Source of the DNA: Agrobacterium vaccinii
GTDB taxonomy: Bacteria; Pseudomonadota; Alphaproteobacteria; Rhizobiales; Rhizobiaceae
DNA length: 64,000 bases
Direction: 5' to 3'
Assembly: GCF_021310995.1 (NCBI RefSeq)
Contig: NZ_CP054150.1
Span: forward strand, 806,001-870,000
This document shows, piece by piece, positions 24,146-33,004 of this stretch (positions within the stretch are counted from its first letter, which is position 1; each line of letters opens with the position of its first letter). A program made the position numbers and the translations under genes. Under the pieces are notes generated by a model. That model was not told where the DNA came from. It saw only the letters and a list, made by a program, of their open reading frames with translations, and searched no databases.

Positions 24146-24161
24146 CTTGACACATGTCAAG
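24146..24161. promoter_or_regulatory. Perfect dyad CTTGACA-CA-TGTCAAG before ccmI
   Basis: A 7-bp inverted repeat with a 2-base centre lies 7 bases after the lipoprotein stop and about 150 bases before ccmI. It contains a TTGACA hexamer but no clear -10 follows, so it is read as an operator or a short hairpin. Confidence 0.35.
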
Positions 24162-24314
24162 GCAAGCGCAAGGCTTGTCGTTCAGAACTTGGACCGGTTG
24201 GGTCATCTACCGCAGGACGCCTTTGTGCGACCGCCTGCGGCATAGGGCCTCAAATTCACGTCATCCCGCAGCGGCTTATTCCAAAGCGGTGCGCATTCGA
24301 GTAATTGAAACGGC

Positions 24315-25457
24315 ATGTTCTGGATTATCATCGCCCTGTTGACGGCGGCCGTGGCCCTCGTTTTGACCTATCCGCTGATGCGCAGCAAAGGCATAGCCGA
24401 CACTGCCCGTGAGGGCGAGGTGGCGGTCTACCGCGACCAGCTGGCCGAATTGCAGCGCGAGCGCGCAAGCGGGCTGATCGGCGAGACCGAAGCCGAGTAT
24501 GCGCGCGCCGAAATCGGTCGGCGACTTCTGGCGGCGGCGTCCGACAAAACGGGTGAGGCGTCAGCGATATCGCCACGCAAGCACAATGCTCTCGCCAGCA
24601 TCGTGACCGTGCTTTTGCCGCTGATGGGGCTCTGTCTTTACTTGTATATGGGCAGTCCGAACACGCCGGATATGCCGCTTGCCGCGCGGCTGGAAAAGCC
24701 CGGCAACGACATGAACCTGATGATTGCCAAGGCCGAGCGGCATCTTGCACAGAACCCGGACGATGGCGCCGGATGGGACGTGCTGGCACCGATCTATTTC
24801 AAGACCATGCGTTTGGGTGATGCGGAGATGGCGTATCGCAATGCCATCCGTCTTCAGGGCGAAAACGCGCCGCGGCTGACCGGACTTGCCGAAACACTGA
24901 TTGCGACCAATGACGGTGTCGTCGTCGAGGATGCGCGCTCGGCATTGGAAGATGCGGAAAAGATGAGCCCCGGCAATCCGCGCGTGCGCTTTTATCTGGC
25001 GCTTTCGCTGGAGCAGGCGGGCAAGACGGATCAAGCGCGCGATGCCTTTGCCGCGCTGCTGAAGGAATCGCCTGGGGGCGCGCCTTGGATCCCGTTGGTG
25101 CAGGCGCATCTGCAAAATACCGGTGGTGCCGATATAGCCGCAGCGCCGAGGCCACAGGCGCCGGGTGGACCGAGTGCCGAGGATGTGGCTGCGGCCAGCA
25201 GCATGTCGAGCGAAGACCGACAGGCGATGGTGGCGGGCATGGTGGAAAGCCTGGACGCGCGGCTGAAGGAAAATCCTGATAATTTCGAGGGTTGGATGCG
25301 GCTTGTGCGATCCTACGCGATGTTGAAGAATGACGAGAAGGCGCGCCAAGCTCTGGCCGATGGCCTGAAAGCCTTTCCGGCCGCCGGTGAACAGGGCAAG
25401 CAATTGCTGGCGCTGGCGCAGCAGCTGGGCGTGAATGCGCAGGGAGTGACGCAATGA
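24315..25457 (+). CDS. ccmI: Cytochrome c maturation protein CcmI (CycH)
   Basis: The 380-residue protein has two N-terminal membrane segments (about 1-22 and 93-113) with a cytoplasmic leucine-zipper-like loop ([21 protein letters not shown]), and a periplasmic TPR region in the C-terminal two thirds (repeated helical pairs such as [32 protein letters not shown]). CcmI holds apocytochrome c for haem ligation by CcmF/CcmH. Its stop overlaps the ccmE ATG, showing operon coupling. Rhizobial genes of this operon were named cycHJKL. Confidence 0.92.
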   Translation: MFWIIIALLTAAVALVLTYPLMRSKGIADTAREGEVAVYRDQLAELQRERASGLIGETEAEYARAEIGRRLLAAASDKTGEASAISPRKHNALASIVTVLLPLMGLCLYLYMGSPNTPDMPLAARLEKPGNDMNLMIAKAERHLAQNPDDGAGWDVLAPIYFKTMRLGDAEMAYRNAIRLQGENAPRLTGLAETLIATNDGVVVEDARSALEDAEKMSPGNPRVRFYLALSLEQAGKTDQARDAFAALLKESPGGAPWIPLVQAHLQNTGGADIAAAPRPQAPGGPSAEDVAAASSMSSEDRQAMVAGMVESLDARLKENPDNFEGWMRLVRSYAMLKNDEKARQALADGLKAFPAAGEQGKQLLALAQQLGVNAQGVTQ

Positions 25458-25924
25458 CCCGCAAGCAGAAAAGACTGGCGATTATCGGCGGTGGCGTCAG
25501 CTTCATCATGATCGCGGCGTTTCTGGTGATGTTCGCCTTCGGGCAATCCATTGCTTACTTCTACATGCCGGGCGATCTGGAAAAGACCGCAGTCGCACCC
25601 GGCACGCGCATCCGTCTTGGCGGGCTGGTGGCCGAAGGGTCGGTCAAGCGCGGCGAGGGGCGCACGGTAAGTTTTGCGGTAACCGATGGCGGGGCGAGTG
25701 TGCCGGTGAGCTATACCGGAATTTTGCCGGACCTGTTTCGTGAAGGGCAGGGCGTGGTGACCGAGGGCACCTTCGATGCCGCGACGCATGCCTTTGTTGC
25801 CGACAGCGTTCTGGCCAAGCATGATGAAAACTACATGCCCAAGGACGTTGCCGACCGCCTGAAGGACAAGGGCCTGTGGCAGCAGGCACCAGATGGCACC
25901 GCCAAAACCGGAGCAACGCAATGA
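25454..25924 (+). CDS. ccmE: Haem chaperone CcmE (CycJ)
   Basis: The 156-residue protein has one N-terminal membrane anchor (about residues 9-30), then the OB-fold periplasmic domain with [17 protein letters not shown] and the haem-binding histidine motif [13 protein letters not shown]. CcmE binds haem covalently and passes it to CcmF. ATGA overlaps link it to ccmI and ccmF. Confidence 0.94.
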   Translation: MTRKQKRLAIIGGGVSFIMIAAFLVMFAFGQSIAYFYMPGDLEKTAVAPGTRIRLGGLVAEGSVKRGEGRTVSFAVTDGGASVPVSYTGILPDLFREGQGVVTEGTFDAATHAFVADSVLAKHDENYMPKDVADRLKDKGLWQQAPDGTAKTGATQ

Positions 25925-27915
25925 TCACCGAAATCGGCCATTATGCTCTGGTGCTGGCGCTGGGTGTAGCGCTTATCGTGTCCACGCTGCCCGCGTTCGG
26001 AGCGCGGCGCAACGACAAGGCGCTGATGGACATCGCGCCCATCGGCTCCGTTCTGCTGTTTTTGCTAGTCGGCATTTCGTTTGCGGCGCTGACGCATGCC
26101 TATGCCGTATCCGATTTCTCTCTGAAGAACGTTTACGAGAACTCCCATTCGCTGATGCCGATGCTCTACAAGCTGACCGGCGTGTGGGGCAACCATGAGG
26201 GATCGATGCTGCTGTGGCTGCTGATCCTGGTGCTGTTCAGCGCGATGGTCGCCGTCTATGGCCGCAATCTGCCCGATACGCTGCGGGCCAATGTGCTGGC
26301 CGTGCAGGCGTGGGTGACGACGGCGTTTCTGCTGTTCATTCTCTTGACCTCCAACCCGTTTGCCCGGCTTTCGCCGGTTCCAGCCGAAGGGCAGGACCTG
26401 AACCCGATCCTTCAGGATTTCGGTCTCGCGATCCACCCGCCGCTTCTTTATCTCGGCTATGTCGGCTTTTCCGTCTGTTTCTCCTTTGCTGTCGCTGCCC
26501 TGATCGAAGGGCGCATCGACGCCGCCTGGGCGCGCTGGGTGCGGCCATGGACGCTGGCCGCCTGGACGTTTCTGACGGCGGGTATTTCGATGGGGTCCTA
26601 CTGGGCTTACTACGAACTCGGCTGGGGCGGTTGGTGGTTCTGGGACCCGGTGGAGAACGCATCCTTCATGCCATGGCTTGCGGGAACTGCGCTTTTGCAT
26701 TCGGCGCTGGTGATGGAAAAGCGCGAGGCGCTGAAAATCTGGACCGTACTGCTGGCGATCATGACGTTTTCGCTGTCGCTGCTCGGCACCTTCCTCGTGC
26801 GCTCCGGTGTGCTGACCTCGGTGCATGCTTTTGCGACCGACCCGAGCCGTGGCATTTTCATTCTGTGCATTTTGATGATCTTCATCGGCGGCGCGTTTTC
26901 GCTGTTTGCATGGCGTGCGCCCATGTTGAAAGCGGGTGGACTGTTTGCGCCGATCTCGCGCGAGGGTGCGCTGGTTCTCAACAATCTGATCCTGACGGTT
27001 TCGACGGCGACTGTGCTGATCGGTACGCTCTATCCGCTGGTTCTGGAAACGCTGACAGGCGAGAAGATTTCCGTCGGCGAGCCCTTCTTCAACCTGACAT
27101 TCGGTCTGTTGATGATCCCCATTCTGATCGTGACGCCGTTCGGGCCGATGCTGGCGTGGAAGCGCGGCGATCTGCTGGGCGCGTTTCAGCGGCTTTATGT
27201 GGCGGCGGGTTTGGCGGCACTTGCGGGTCTTGCGCTGTGGTACGCGGAACATGGCGGGCCGGTGCTGGCGGTTCTTGGCATCATCGCCGGGTTCTGGCTG
27301 ATCTTCGGGGCGCTGGTCGATCTGTGGTACCGCGCCAATTTCGGCAAACTGGCCTTTGGAATCGCGTTTCGCCGCCTGAAAGGGTTGCCGCGTTCGACAT
27401 TTGGCACGGCACTGGCGCATATGGGCCTCGGCATCAGCGTGCTGGGCATTGTCACCGTCACGACCTTCGAGACGGAAACCGTCGTGGAGATGAAGCAGGG
27501 AATGACGGTGGATGCGGGCGGCTACAGCCTGACCTTCGACGGCATTCGCCACCATGTCGGCCCCAACTATACCGAGGATCGCGGGCACTTCACGGCGCGC
27601 AAAGGCGGAGCAGAGGTGGCCGATGTGTGGTCCTCAAAACGGCTCTATACGGCGCGGCGCATGCCGACGACGGAAGCGGGGATCATGACCTTCGGCCTTT
27701 CGCAGCTCTATGTCTCGCTCGGTGACCCGATGAGCGACGGCGGCATGGTGGTTCGGATCTGGTGGAAACCGTTCATTCTGTGCATCTGGGGTGGGACGGT
27801 GTTCATGATGATCGGTGGCTTTGTTTCGCTGTCTGACCGCCGACTGCGGGTGGGTGCGCCGACGCGTAAGGCGAAGGCCGTGAAGGCTAGACCAGTGCCG
27901 GAGCCTGCGGAATGA
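25921..27915 (+). CDS. ccmF: Haem lyase subunit CcmF (CycK)
   Basis: The 664-residue polytopic membrane protein contains the tryptophan-rich haem-handling motif [19 protein letters not shown] and conserved flanking histidines ([26 protein letters not shown]). With CcmH it attaches haem to apocytochrome c on the periplasmic side. The ATG at 25921 overlaps ccmE; the frame before it is a shadow. Its own stop overlaps an ATG that begins the extended ccmH frame. Confidence 0.95.
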   Translation: MITEIGHYALVLALGVALIVSTLPAFGARRNDKALMDIAPIGSVLLFLLVGISFAALTHAYAVSDFSLKNVYENSHSLMPMLYKLTGVWGNHEGSMLLWLLILVLFSAMVAVYGRNLPDTLRANVLAVQAWVTTAFLLFILLTSNPFARLSPVPAEGQDLNPILQDFGLAIHPPLLYLGYVGFSVCFSFAVAALIEGRIDAAWARWVRPWTLAAWTFLTAGISMGSYWAYYELGWGGWWFWDPVENASFMPWLAGTALLHSALVMEKREALKIWTVLLAIMTFSLSLLGTFLVRSGVLTSVHAFATDPSRGIFILCILMIFIGGAFSLFAWRAPMLKAGGLFAPISREGALVLNNLILTVSTATVLIGTLYPLVLETLTGEKISVGEPFFNLTFGLLMIPILIVTPFGPMLAWKRGDLLGAFQRLYVAAGLAALAGLALWYAEHGGPVLAVLGIIAGFWLIFGALVDLWYRANFGKLAFGIAFRRLKGLPRSTFGTALAHMGLGISVLGIVTVTTFETETVVEMKQGMTVDAGGYSLTFDGIRHHVGPNYTEDRGHFTARKGGAEVADVWSSKRLYTARRMPTTEAGIMTFGLSQLYVSLGDPMSDGGMVVRIWWKPFILCIWGGTVFMMIGGFVSLSDRRLRVGAPTRKAKAVKARPVPEPAE

Positions 27916-28520
27916 TGGGCAAGAACCCCTCCCCAACCCCTCCCCACAAGGGGGAGGGGCTTAACCTGGCCTCACGCTTTTCGTTTCCATTGGACCGGGT
28001 GGGTGCCGCACGGTGTCTCCCCCCTTGTGGGGGAGATGGCCGACAGGCCAGAGGGGGCTTTGTTCGCCATCTGAGAGCAATCGCCCTTTTCTTCACCCTT
28101 CTCCTCACCGCGCTCCCCGCCTTCGCCTTCAACCCGGACGAAGTCCTCGCCGACCCGGCACTGGAAGCCCGTGCGCGGGCGTTGACCGTTCAACTGCGAT
28201 GCATGGTGTGCCAGAACCAGTCCATCGATGACAGTAATGCGGAGCTGGCGCGGGATTTGCGCGTGCTGGTGCGCGAGCGGTTGACGCAGGGCGATAGTGA
28301 CGAAGCGGTGATCGATTATGTCGTGTCCCGCTACGGCGAATTCGTGCTGCTGAAGCCGCGTTTCAGTGCGCGGACCATTGCGCTTTGGGGTGCGCCGATT
28401 GCGCTGATTTTGATTGGTGCGATAGCGATTTTCGTTTTTGCGCGACGGCGAGTGGCGGTGTCGGAGGGGCAGAAGTTGACGGTGGATGAAGAGGCGCGGA
28501 TTCGGGATTTGTTGGGGTAG
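27912..28520 (+). CDS. ccmH: Cytochrome c maturation thioredoxin-like protein CcmH (CycL), with repeat-derived N-terminus
   Basis: The C-terminal 150 residues are normal CcmH: signal peptide ([20 protein letters not shown]), the redox motif [14 protein letters not shown] (Cys97 and Cys100 in this numbering), and a C-terminal membrane anchor ([20 protein letters not shown]). CcmH reduces or holds the apocytochrome thiols. The family's usual ATG in front of the signal peptide is absent; a palindromic repeat lies there instead. The open frame continues through the repeat to an ATG overlapping the ccmF stop, adding about 48 residues. Alternative starts inside the repeat are TTG 27990 and GTG 27999. 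An extended or internal start is needed for function. Confidence 0.85.
   Translation: MMGKNPSPTPPHKGEGLNLASRFSFPLDRVGAARCLPPCGGDGRQARGGFVRHLRAIALFFTLLLTALPAFAFNPDEVLADPALEARARALTVQLRCMVCQNQSIDDSNAELARDLRVLVRERLTQGDSDEAVIDYVVSRYGEFVLLKPRFSARTIALWGAPIALILIGAIAIFVFARRRVAVSEGQKLTVDEEARIRDLLG
27926..28057. repeat. Palindromic repeat (family A-related, chimeric) inserted in the ccmH start region
   Basis: It begins CCCCTCCCCAACCCCTCCCC with a GGGGGAGGGG counterpart and ends with the family A right arm CTTGTGGGGGAGATGGCC, then GCCAGAGGGGG. At 132 bases (44 codons) it has no stop in the ccmH frame. The left end differs from the other copies, suggesting a mosaic of two palindromes. Confidence 0.8.
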
Positions 28521-28566
28521 AGGTGAGGCAGGGTGGCGTGTTCGGTACGCTTGTGGGTGTGGCTCA

Positions 28567-28720
28567 CCCCCCTCTGTCCTGCCGGACATCTCCCCCACAG
28601 GTGGGGAGATCGACTCGTGGATAGCTCTCGGCCATCTCTGAAGTCCAGGTGAAGCGGGGTTGGTGCGTCTAGCCAATCTCCCTCCTTGTGGGGGAGATGT
28701 CCGGCAGGACAGAGGGGGGT
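28567..28720. repeat. Palindromic repeat family A, copy 6 (inverted orientation)
   Basis: Left end CCCCCCTCTGTCCTGCCGG with ACAGGTGGGGAGATCGACTC, right end CTCCTTGTGGGGGAGATGTC and AGGACAGAGGGGGG: the two outer arms are almost perfectly complementary over 30 bases. It lies between ccmH and degP. Confidence 0.85.
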
Positions 28721-28856
28721 AAGCCGCACCCGCCATCCGATATTATTGGCTGTTAGGAAAAAACCAAAAAAAGTAGATAATTCAGAATCTTAAATGCCCT
28801 TCATCACCCCACCTCTCTCAAATTCCCCAACATTACCGATTTTTCACGCACCAGAC

Positions 28857-28885
28857 ACTTCGCTGTAAGGTAGAGCGACCTATAT
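28857..28885 (+). promoter_or_regulatory. Candidate promoter of degP
   Basis: ACTTCG, a 17-base spacer and CTATAT fit the alphaproteobacterial housekeeping pattern, 68 bases before the degP ATG. The rest of the 433-base gap after ccmH holds repeat copy 6 and AT-rich sequence without further recognised signals. Confidence 0.4.
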
Positions 28886-28953
28886 CTTTAGTCATCCACC
28901 GCTTCCCCGATCCACCGGGGCTCCAGTCTGAATGAAGAAAGAAGGTAAGTTCC

Positions 28954-30516
28954 ATGTTGAATTCGCAAAACGGACGTCCCTCGTTGAAGACCATTCTCAA
29001 GTCTTCCGCTGTTGGCGGTCTGGCGGCTCTGATGCTGACGACCGGTGTGGCCGGGCCAATCGCTCATTCTTTTGCAGCACCCGTTGAAGTGACCGCGCCG
29101 CAGGTGCCGAGCTTTGCCAATGTCGTTGACGCGGTCTCGCCCGCTGTCGTTTCGGTGCGTGTGCAGTCCAATGTGCAGCCTGCTTCTGACGACAACAGTG
29201 GCTATTCGTTCAATTTCGGCGGTCGTGGTCTCGACCAGCTTCCCGATGATCACCCGCTGAAGCGTTTCTTTAAAGAATTCGGTGGCCCAGGCTCCGGTGA
29301 CGACAAGCGCGCCGACCGTGGCCCGAAGGCTCACCGTGATGGCAAGGGTCCGCTGCGTCCAACGGCTCAGGGCTCCGGCTTCTTCATCTCTGAAGACGGG
29401 TATATCGTGACCAACAACCACGTTGTTGATGATGGTTCTGCCTACACGGTCGTGATGAATGACGGCACCGAGCTTGACGCCAAGCTGGTCGGTCGCGACA
29501 GCCGCACCGATCTGGCCGTGCTGAAAGTGGATGTGAACCGCAAGTTTACCTATGTGCAGTTTGCGGATGACAGCAAAATCCGCGTCGGTGACTGGGTGGT
29601 TGCCGTGGGTAACCCGTTCGGCCTCGGCGGCACGGTGACCTCGGGTATCATTTCGGCCCGTGGACGCGATATCGGCTCTGGCCCTTACGACGATTATCTT
29701 CAGATCGATGCTGCCGTGAATCGTGGCAACTCCGGCGGTCCGGCGTTCAACCTCAACGGCGAAGTGATCGGCATCAACACGGCGATCTTCTCTCCTTCTG
29801 GCGGTAACGTCGGTATTGCCTTTGCCATTCCTGCCTCCGTTGCCAAGGACGTCATTCAGGACCTGATCAAGGACGGTAAGGTCGAGCGTGGCTGGCTTGG
29901 TGTGCAGATTCAGCCCGTAAGCAAGGATATTGCCGAATCGCTCGGTCTTTCCGAGGCAAGTGGTGCGCTGGTTGTTGCCCCGCAGGCCGGTTCGCCCGGT
30001 GACAAGGCTGGCATCAAGCAGGGTGATATCATCACCGCGATCAACGGCGATACGGTAAAGGATGCCCGCGATCTGTCACGCCGCATCGGTGCCATGGCGC
30101 CGAACACCAAGGTCGAGCTGTCGCTATGGCGCGGTGGCAAGTCGCAGCCAGTCAGCGTAACTCTGGGTGATCTGGCCAGCGACGATGCTACCAAGGCAAC
30201 GGCAAACCAGAACGACGACAAGGGCGGTCAGTCCTCCAGCGAAAAGGCACTGTCGAGCCTCGGCCTTTCGGTCGCACCGGCTGACGACGGCAACGGGCTT
30301 GCCATTACCGATGTCGACCCCGACTCCGATGCCGCAGCGCGTGGCTTGAAGACCGGTGAGAAGATCACCTCTGTGAACAACCAGCAGGTGGCCAAGGCAG
30401 CCGATGTCGAGAAAATTCTCGAGCAGGCCAAGAAGGATGGGCGCTCCAAGGCGCTGTTCCAAATCCAGACCGACGATGGCAGCCGCTTCATCGCGCTGGA
30501 TATCGACCAGGGTTGA
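28954..30516 (+). CDS. degP: Periplasmic serine protease DegP/HtrA family
   Basis: The 520-residue protease has an N-terminal export signal (about residues 15-42), a trypsin-like domain with the triad His156 (TNNHVVDDG), Asp186 (DSRTDLAVLKV) and Ser260 (NRGNSGGPAFN), then two PDZ domains (about 300-395 and 425-515). DegP/MucD proteins degrade or refold misfolded periplasmic proteins. The ATG follows AAGAAGGTAAG. A clear hairpin terminator follows. The next genes encode a two-component system, an arrangement known in rhizobia near degP1. Confidence 0.93.
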   Translation: MLNSQNGRPSLKTILKSSAVGGLAALMLTTGVAGPIAHSFAAPVEVTAPQVPSFANVVDAVSPAVVSVRVQSNVQPASDDNSGYSFNFGGRGLDQLPDDHPLKRFFKEFGGPGSGDDKRADRGPKAHRDGKGPLRPTAQGSGFFISEDGYIVTNNHVVDDGSAYTVVMNDGTELDAKLVGRDSRTDLAVLKVDVNRKFTYVQFADDSKIRVGDWVVAVGNPFGLGGTVTSGIISARGRDIGSGPYDDYLQIDAAVNRGNSGGPAFNLNGEVIGINTAIFSPSGGNVGIAFAIPASVAKDVIQDLIKDGKVERGWLGVQIQPVSKDIAESLGLSEASGALVVAPQAGSPGDKAGIKQGDIITAINGDTVKDARDLSRRIGAMAPNTKVELSLWRGGKSQPVSVTLGDLASDDATKATANQNDDKGGQSSSEKALSSLGLSVAPADDGNGLAITDVDPDSDAAARGLKTGEKITSVNNQQVAKAADVEKILEQAKKDGRSKALFQIQTDDGSRFIALDIDQG

Positions 30517-30527
30517 TGAACTGATGA

Positions 30528-30562
30528 GACGGGAAGGGGTTTCCTCTTCCCGTCACGTCGTT
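30528..30562 (+). terminator. Intrinsic terminator after degP
   Basis: GACGGGAAG and CTTCCCGTC form a perfect 9-bp stem around a 9-base loop, followed by ACGTCGTTTT. It starts 11 bases after the degP stop. Confidence 0.6.
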
Positions 30563-30587
30563 TTCGGGGAAACAGTTGGTGTTTCCT

Positions 30588-30699
30588 CGTCATCCCGGCC
30601 TTGAGCCGGGATCCAGTGCGATCAGGTCTCTGATCGCTAAAGACCCTTTGCCGCGCAGACGCGCGGCGGCTGGACCCCGGCTCAAGGCCGGGGTGACGG
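30588..30699. repeat. Mosaic palindromic repeat family B, copy 6
   Basis: Full copy: CGTCATCCCGGCCTTGAGCC hairpin, GCGATCAGGTCTCTGATCGC hairpin, CCGCGCAGACGCGCGGCGG, and CCCCGGCTCAAGGCCGGGG with GTGACGG. It lies between degP and the following response regulator. Confidence 0.75.
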
Positions 30700-30840
30700 T
30701 GGAGAGGGCAACCTTTCGTGTCACTTGGTCGTCTTGTCACTGCTCGGGAGCCGAAACATATGGAAAGCAATCTGCATAACGAGAGCAACCCCACTGTTTC
30801 CAGTTGTGTGGCGAAGGTCGAGGACGCTATTGTCCCGCAC

Positions 30841-31518
30841 ATGAAGATTCTTGTTATCGAAGATGATCTGGAAGCTGCGGCCTATATGACCAAGGCGTTC
30901 CGGGAAGCAGGCATTGTGGCCGATCACGCCAGCGATGGCGAGAGCGGTTTGTTTATGGGCGTCGAGAACGCCTATGACGTGATGGTCATCGACCGTATGC
31001 TGCCGCGCCGTGATGGTCTTTCCGTCATCAGCGAGCTGCGCCGCCGTGGCATCGAGACGCCCGTGCTGATCCTGTCCGCACTGGGGCAGGTGGACGACCG
31101 CGTGACGGGTCTGCGCGCCGGTGGTGATGACTACTTGCCGAAGCCCTATGCGTTTAGCGAACTTCTGGCGCGTATCGAAGTGCTGGGCCGCCGCAAGGGC
31201 AAGCCTGAGCAGGACATGATCTACCGTGTCGGCGATCTGGAACTCGACCGTCTCTCCCATGATGTGCGTCGTGGCGGCAAGGAAATTCTCCTTCAGCCGC
31301 GCGAGTTTCGCCTGCTGGAATATTTGATGAAGAATGCGGGGCAGGTCGTGACGCGTACCATGCTGCTCGAAAATGTATGGGATTACCACTTCGATCCGCA
31401 GACCAATGTCATCGACGTGCATGTGTCGCGCCTGCGTTCCAAGATCGAGAAGGACTTCGACAAGCCGCTGCTGAAAACCATTCGCGGCGCCGGTTACATT
31501 ATGAAGGACGAGGGGTAA
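30841..31518 (+). CDS. OmpR-family response regulator
   Basis: The 225-residue protein begins MKILVIEDDLEAAAYMTKAF, with phospho-acceptor Asp51 (VMVIDRMLPRRDG), a receiver Lys in DDYLPKPYAF, and a winged-helix domain (LLQPREFRLLEYLMKNAGQVVTRTMLLENVW...HVSRLRSKIEKDF). It pairs with the kinase 9 bases downstream. An upstream in-frame ATG at 30760 has a better ribosome-binding site (GGGAG) and would add 27 residues; the shorter canonical start is given. Proximity to degP hints at envelope-stress control, but the target genes are unknown. Confidence 0.85.
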   Translation: MKILVIEDDLEAAAYMTKAFREAGIVADHASDGESGLFMGVENAYDVMVIDRMLPRRDGLSVISELRRRGIETPVLILSALGQVDDRVTGLRAGGDDYLPKPYAFSELLARIEVLGRRKGKPEQDMIYRVGDLELDRLSHDVRRGGKEILLQPREFRLLEYLMKNAGQVVTRTMLLENVWDYHFDPQTNVIDVHVSRLRSKIEKDFDKPLLKTIRGAGYIMKDEG

Positions 31519-31527
31519 CGCCGCCTC

Positions 31528-32937
31528 ATGGCCCGTCTTCGTCTTTTGTTCAGCTCGACGGCGGTGCGCCTTTCGGCGCTCTATATCCTGCTTTTCGCGC
31601 TTTGTGCCGCTTTCCTCGTTTTTTATGTCACGGCGTTGTCCGAAGGTTTGCTGAACCAGCAGACGCGCGATGCAGTGCAGCAGGAAGTCAACGACGTTCA
31701 GCGCGTTTATAATCGCGGCGGCATCAACCCGCTGCTGCGGATGATGGAGCGCCGCGCACGTCAACCGGGGGCGAGCCTTTATGTGATTGCCGGGCCGAAT
31801 GGTGAAATTCTGGCGGGTAACGTCGCCTCCGTGCAGCCAGGTGTTTTCGACAGTGAGGGCTGGACCGAATTGCCGTTCGGTTATGAGCGCTATTCCGAAA
31901 GCGGCGATGCCGTGAAGCATCTGGCCACGGCCAATATTTTCCGTCTGGATAATGGACTTCGCATTCTGGTCGGTCGCGATCTGGGCGAGCCGACGAAGTT
32001 CCGTCTGCTGGTGCGCAATGCGCTGATGGTGGCGCTCGCTATCATGGGTGGCGGCGCCGTTCTCATCTGGTTCGCGATTGGGCGCAATGCTCTGAAGCGT
32101 CTCAACCGCATGTCGGATGCGACCAAGAAAATCATGGCAGGCGACCTGTCGCAGCGCCTGCCGCAAGGTCGTTCCGGCGATGAATTCGACCGGCTCTCGG
32201 GTTCGCTCAACGCCATGCTGGGGCGGATCGAGAAGCTGAACGAGGGGCTGCGGCAGGTTTCCGACAATATCGCCCATGACCTCAAAACGCCACTGACGCG
32301 CCTGCGCAACAAAGCGACCGAGGCGCTGGAAGACCGGGATGACGGTAAGCGCCGGGCAGCACTGGAGGGCATCATCGCCGAATCCGACCAGCTGATCCGC
32401 ACCTTCAACGCGCTGCTGATGATTTCCCGTGTCGAGGCCGGTTCGATTGCCGCCGAGATGAGCGATGTGGATGTCTCGGCGATTGCCGAGGATAGCGCCG
32501 AACTTTACGAGCCGGTGGCCGATGAGGAAGGTTTGACGCTGACGGCGGATATTGCGCCGGGGCTGATCGTGCAGGGCAACCGCGAACTGATCGGTCAGGC
32601 GCTGACAAACATCATCGACAACGCCATCAAATATGCCGGTGGGCATGAGGGCAAGAAGGCGCTGGCCGTGCGGCTGGCGCGGCAGGACGAGGGGATCGTG
32701 CTTTCGGTTGCAGACAATGGACCCGGTGTCCCCGCAGCCAAGCGCGATGAGGTCATCAAGCGTTTCGTGCGGCTGGACGAAAGCCGCTCCAAGCCAGGAA
32801 CGGGTCTGGGGCTTTCGCTTGTCGAGGCGGTGATGGAGCTGCATGGCGGTTCGCTGCGGCTTTCCGATACCGATCCCGACAACGCCGAGGCACCCGGCCT
32901 GACTGTTTCGATGGTTTTTCCCGTTTCCACACCGTAA
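31528..32937 (+). CDS. Sensor histidine kinase partner
   Basis: The 469-residue membrane kinase has spans near residues 15-37 and 170-190, a short periplasmic sensor, a HAMP domain (KRLNRMSDATKKIMAGDLSQRLP), the phospho-acceptor His in SDNIAHDLKTPLTRLRNK, and the ATP-binding boxes IIDNAIKYAGG, VADNGPGVP and GTGLGLSLVEAV. It is cognate to the regulator just upstream by spacing. The signal is unknown. Confidence 0.88.
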   Translation: MARLRLLFSSTAVRLSALYILLFALCAAFLVFYVTALSEGLLNQQTRDAVQQEVNDVQRVYNRGGINPLLRMMERRARQPGASLYVIAGPNGEILAGNVASVQPGVFDSEGWTELPFGYERYSESGDAVKHLATANIFRLDNGLRILVGRDLGEPTKFRLLVRNALMVALAIMGGGAVLIWFAIGRNALKRLNRMSDATKKIMAGDLSQRLPQGRSGDEFDRLSGSLNAMLGRIEKLNEGLRQVSDNIAHDLKTPLTRLRNKATEALEDRDDGKRRAALEGIIAESDQLIRTFNALLMISRVEAGSIAAEMSDVDVSAIAEDSAELYEPVADEEGLTLTADIAPGLIVQGNRELIGQALTNIIDNAIKYAGGHEGKKALAVRLARQDEGIVLSVADNGPGVPAAKRDEVIKRFVRLDESRSKPGTGLGLSLVEAVMELHGGSLRLSDTDPDNAEAPGLTVSMVFPVSTP

Positions 32938-33004
32938 GGTCGTACCCAAAAACAATGAAGCCGATTCCGTGAGGTCGGCATTCAGCGTGTAAGGGAGAGA
33001 GACA

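Noticed and set aside
26065..27588. A 507-residue minus-strand frame inside ccmF.
   Set aside because: Shadow of a well-supported membrane protein gene; product is charged and repetitive.
30721..32955. A 744-residue minus-strand frame across the response regulator and kinase.
   Set aside because: Mirror of two recognised genes in the opposite strand.
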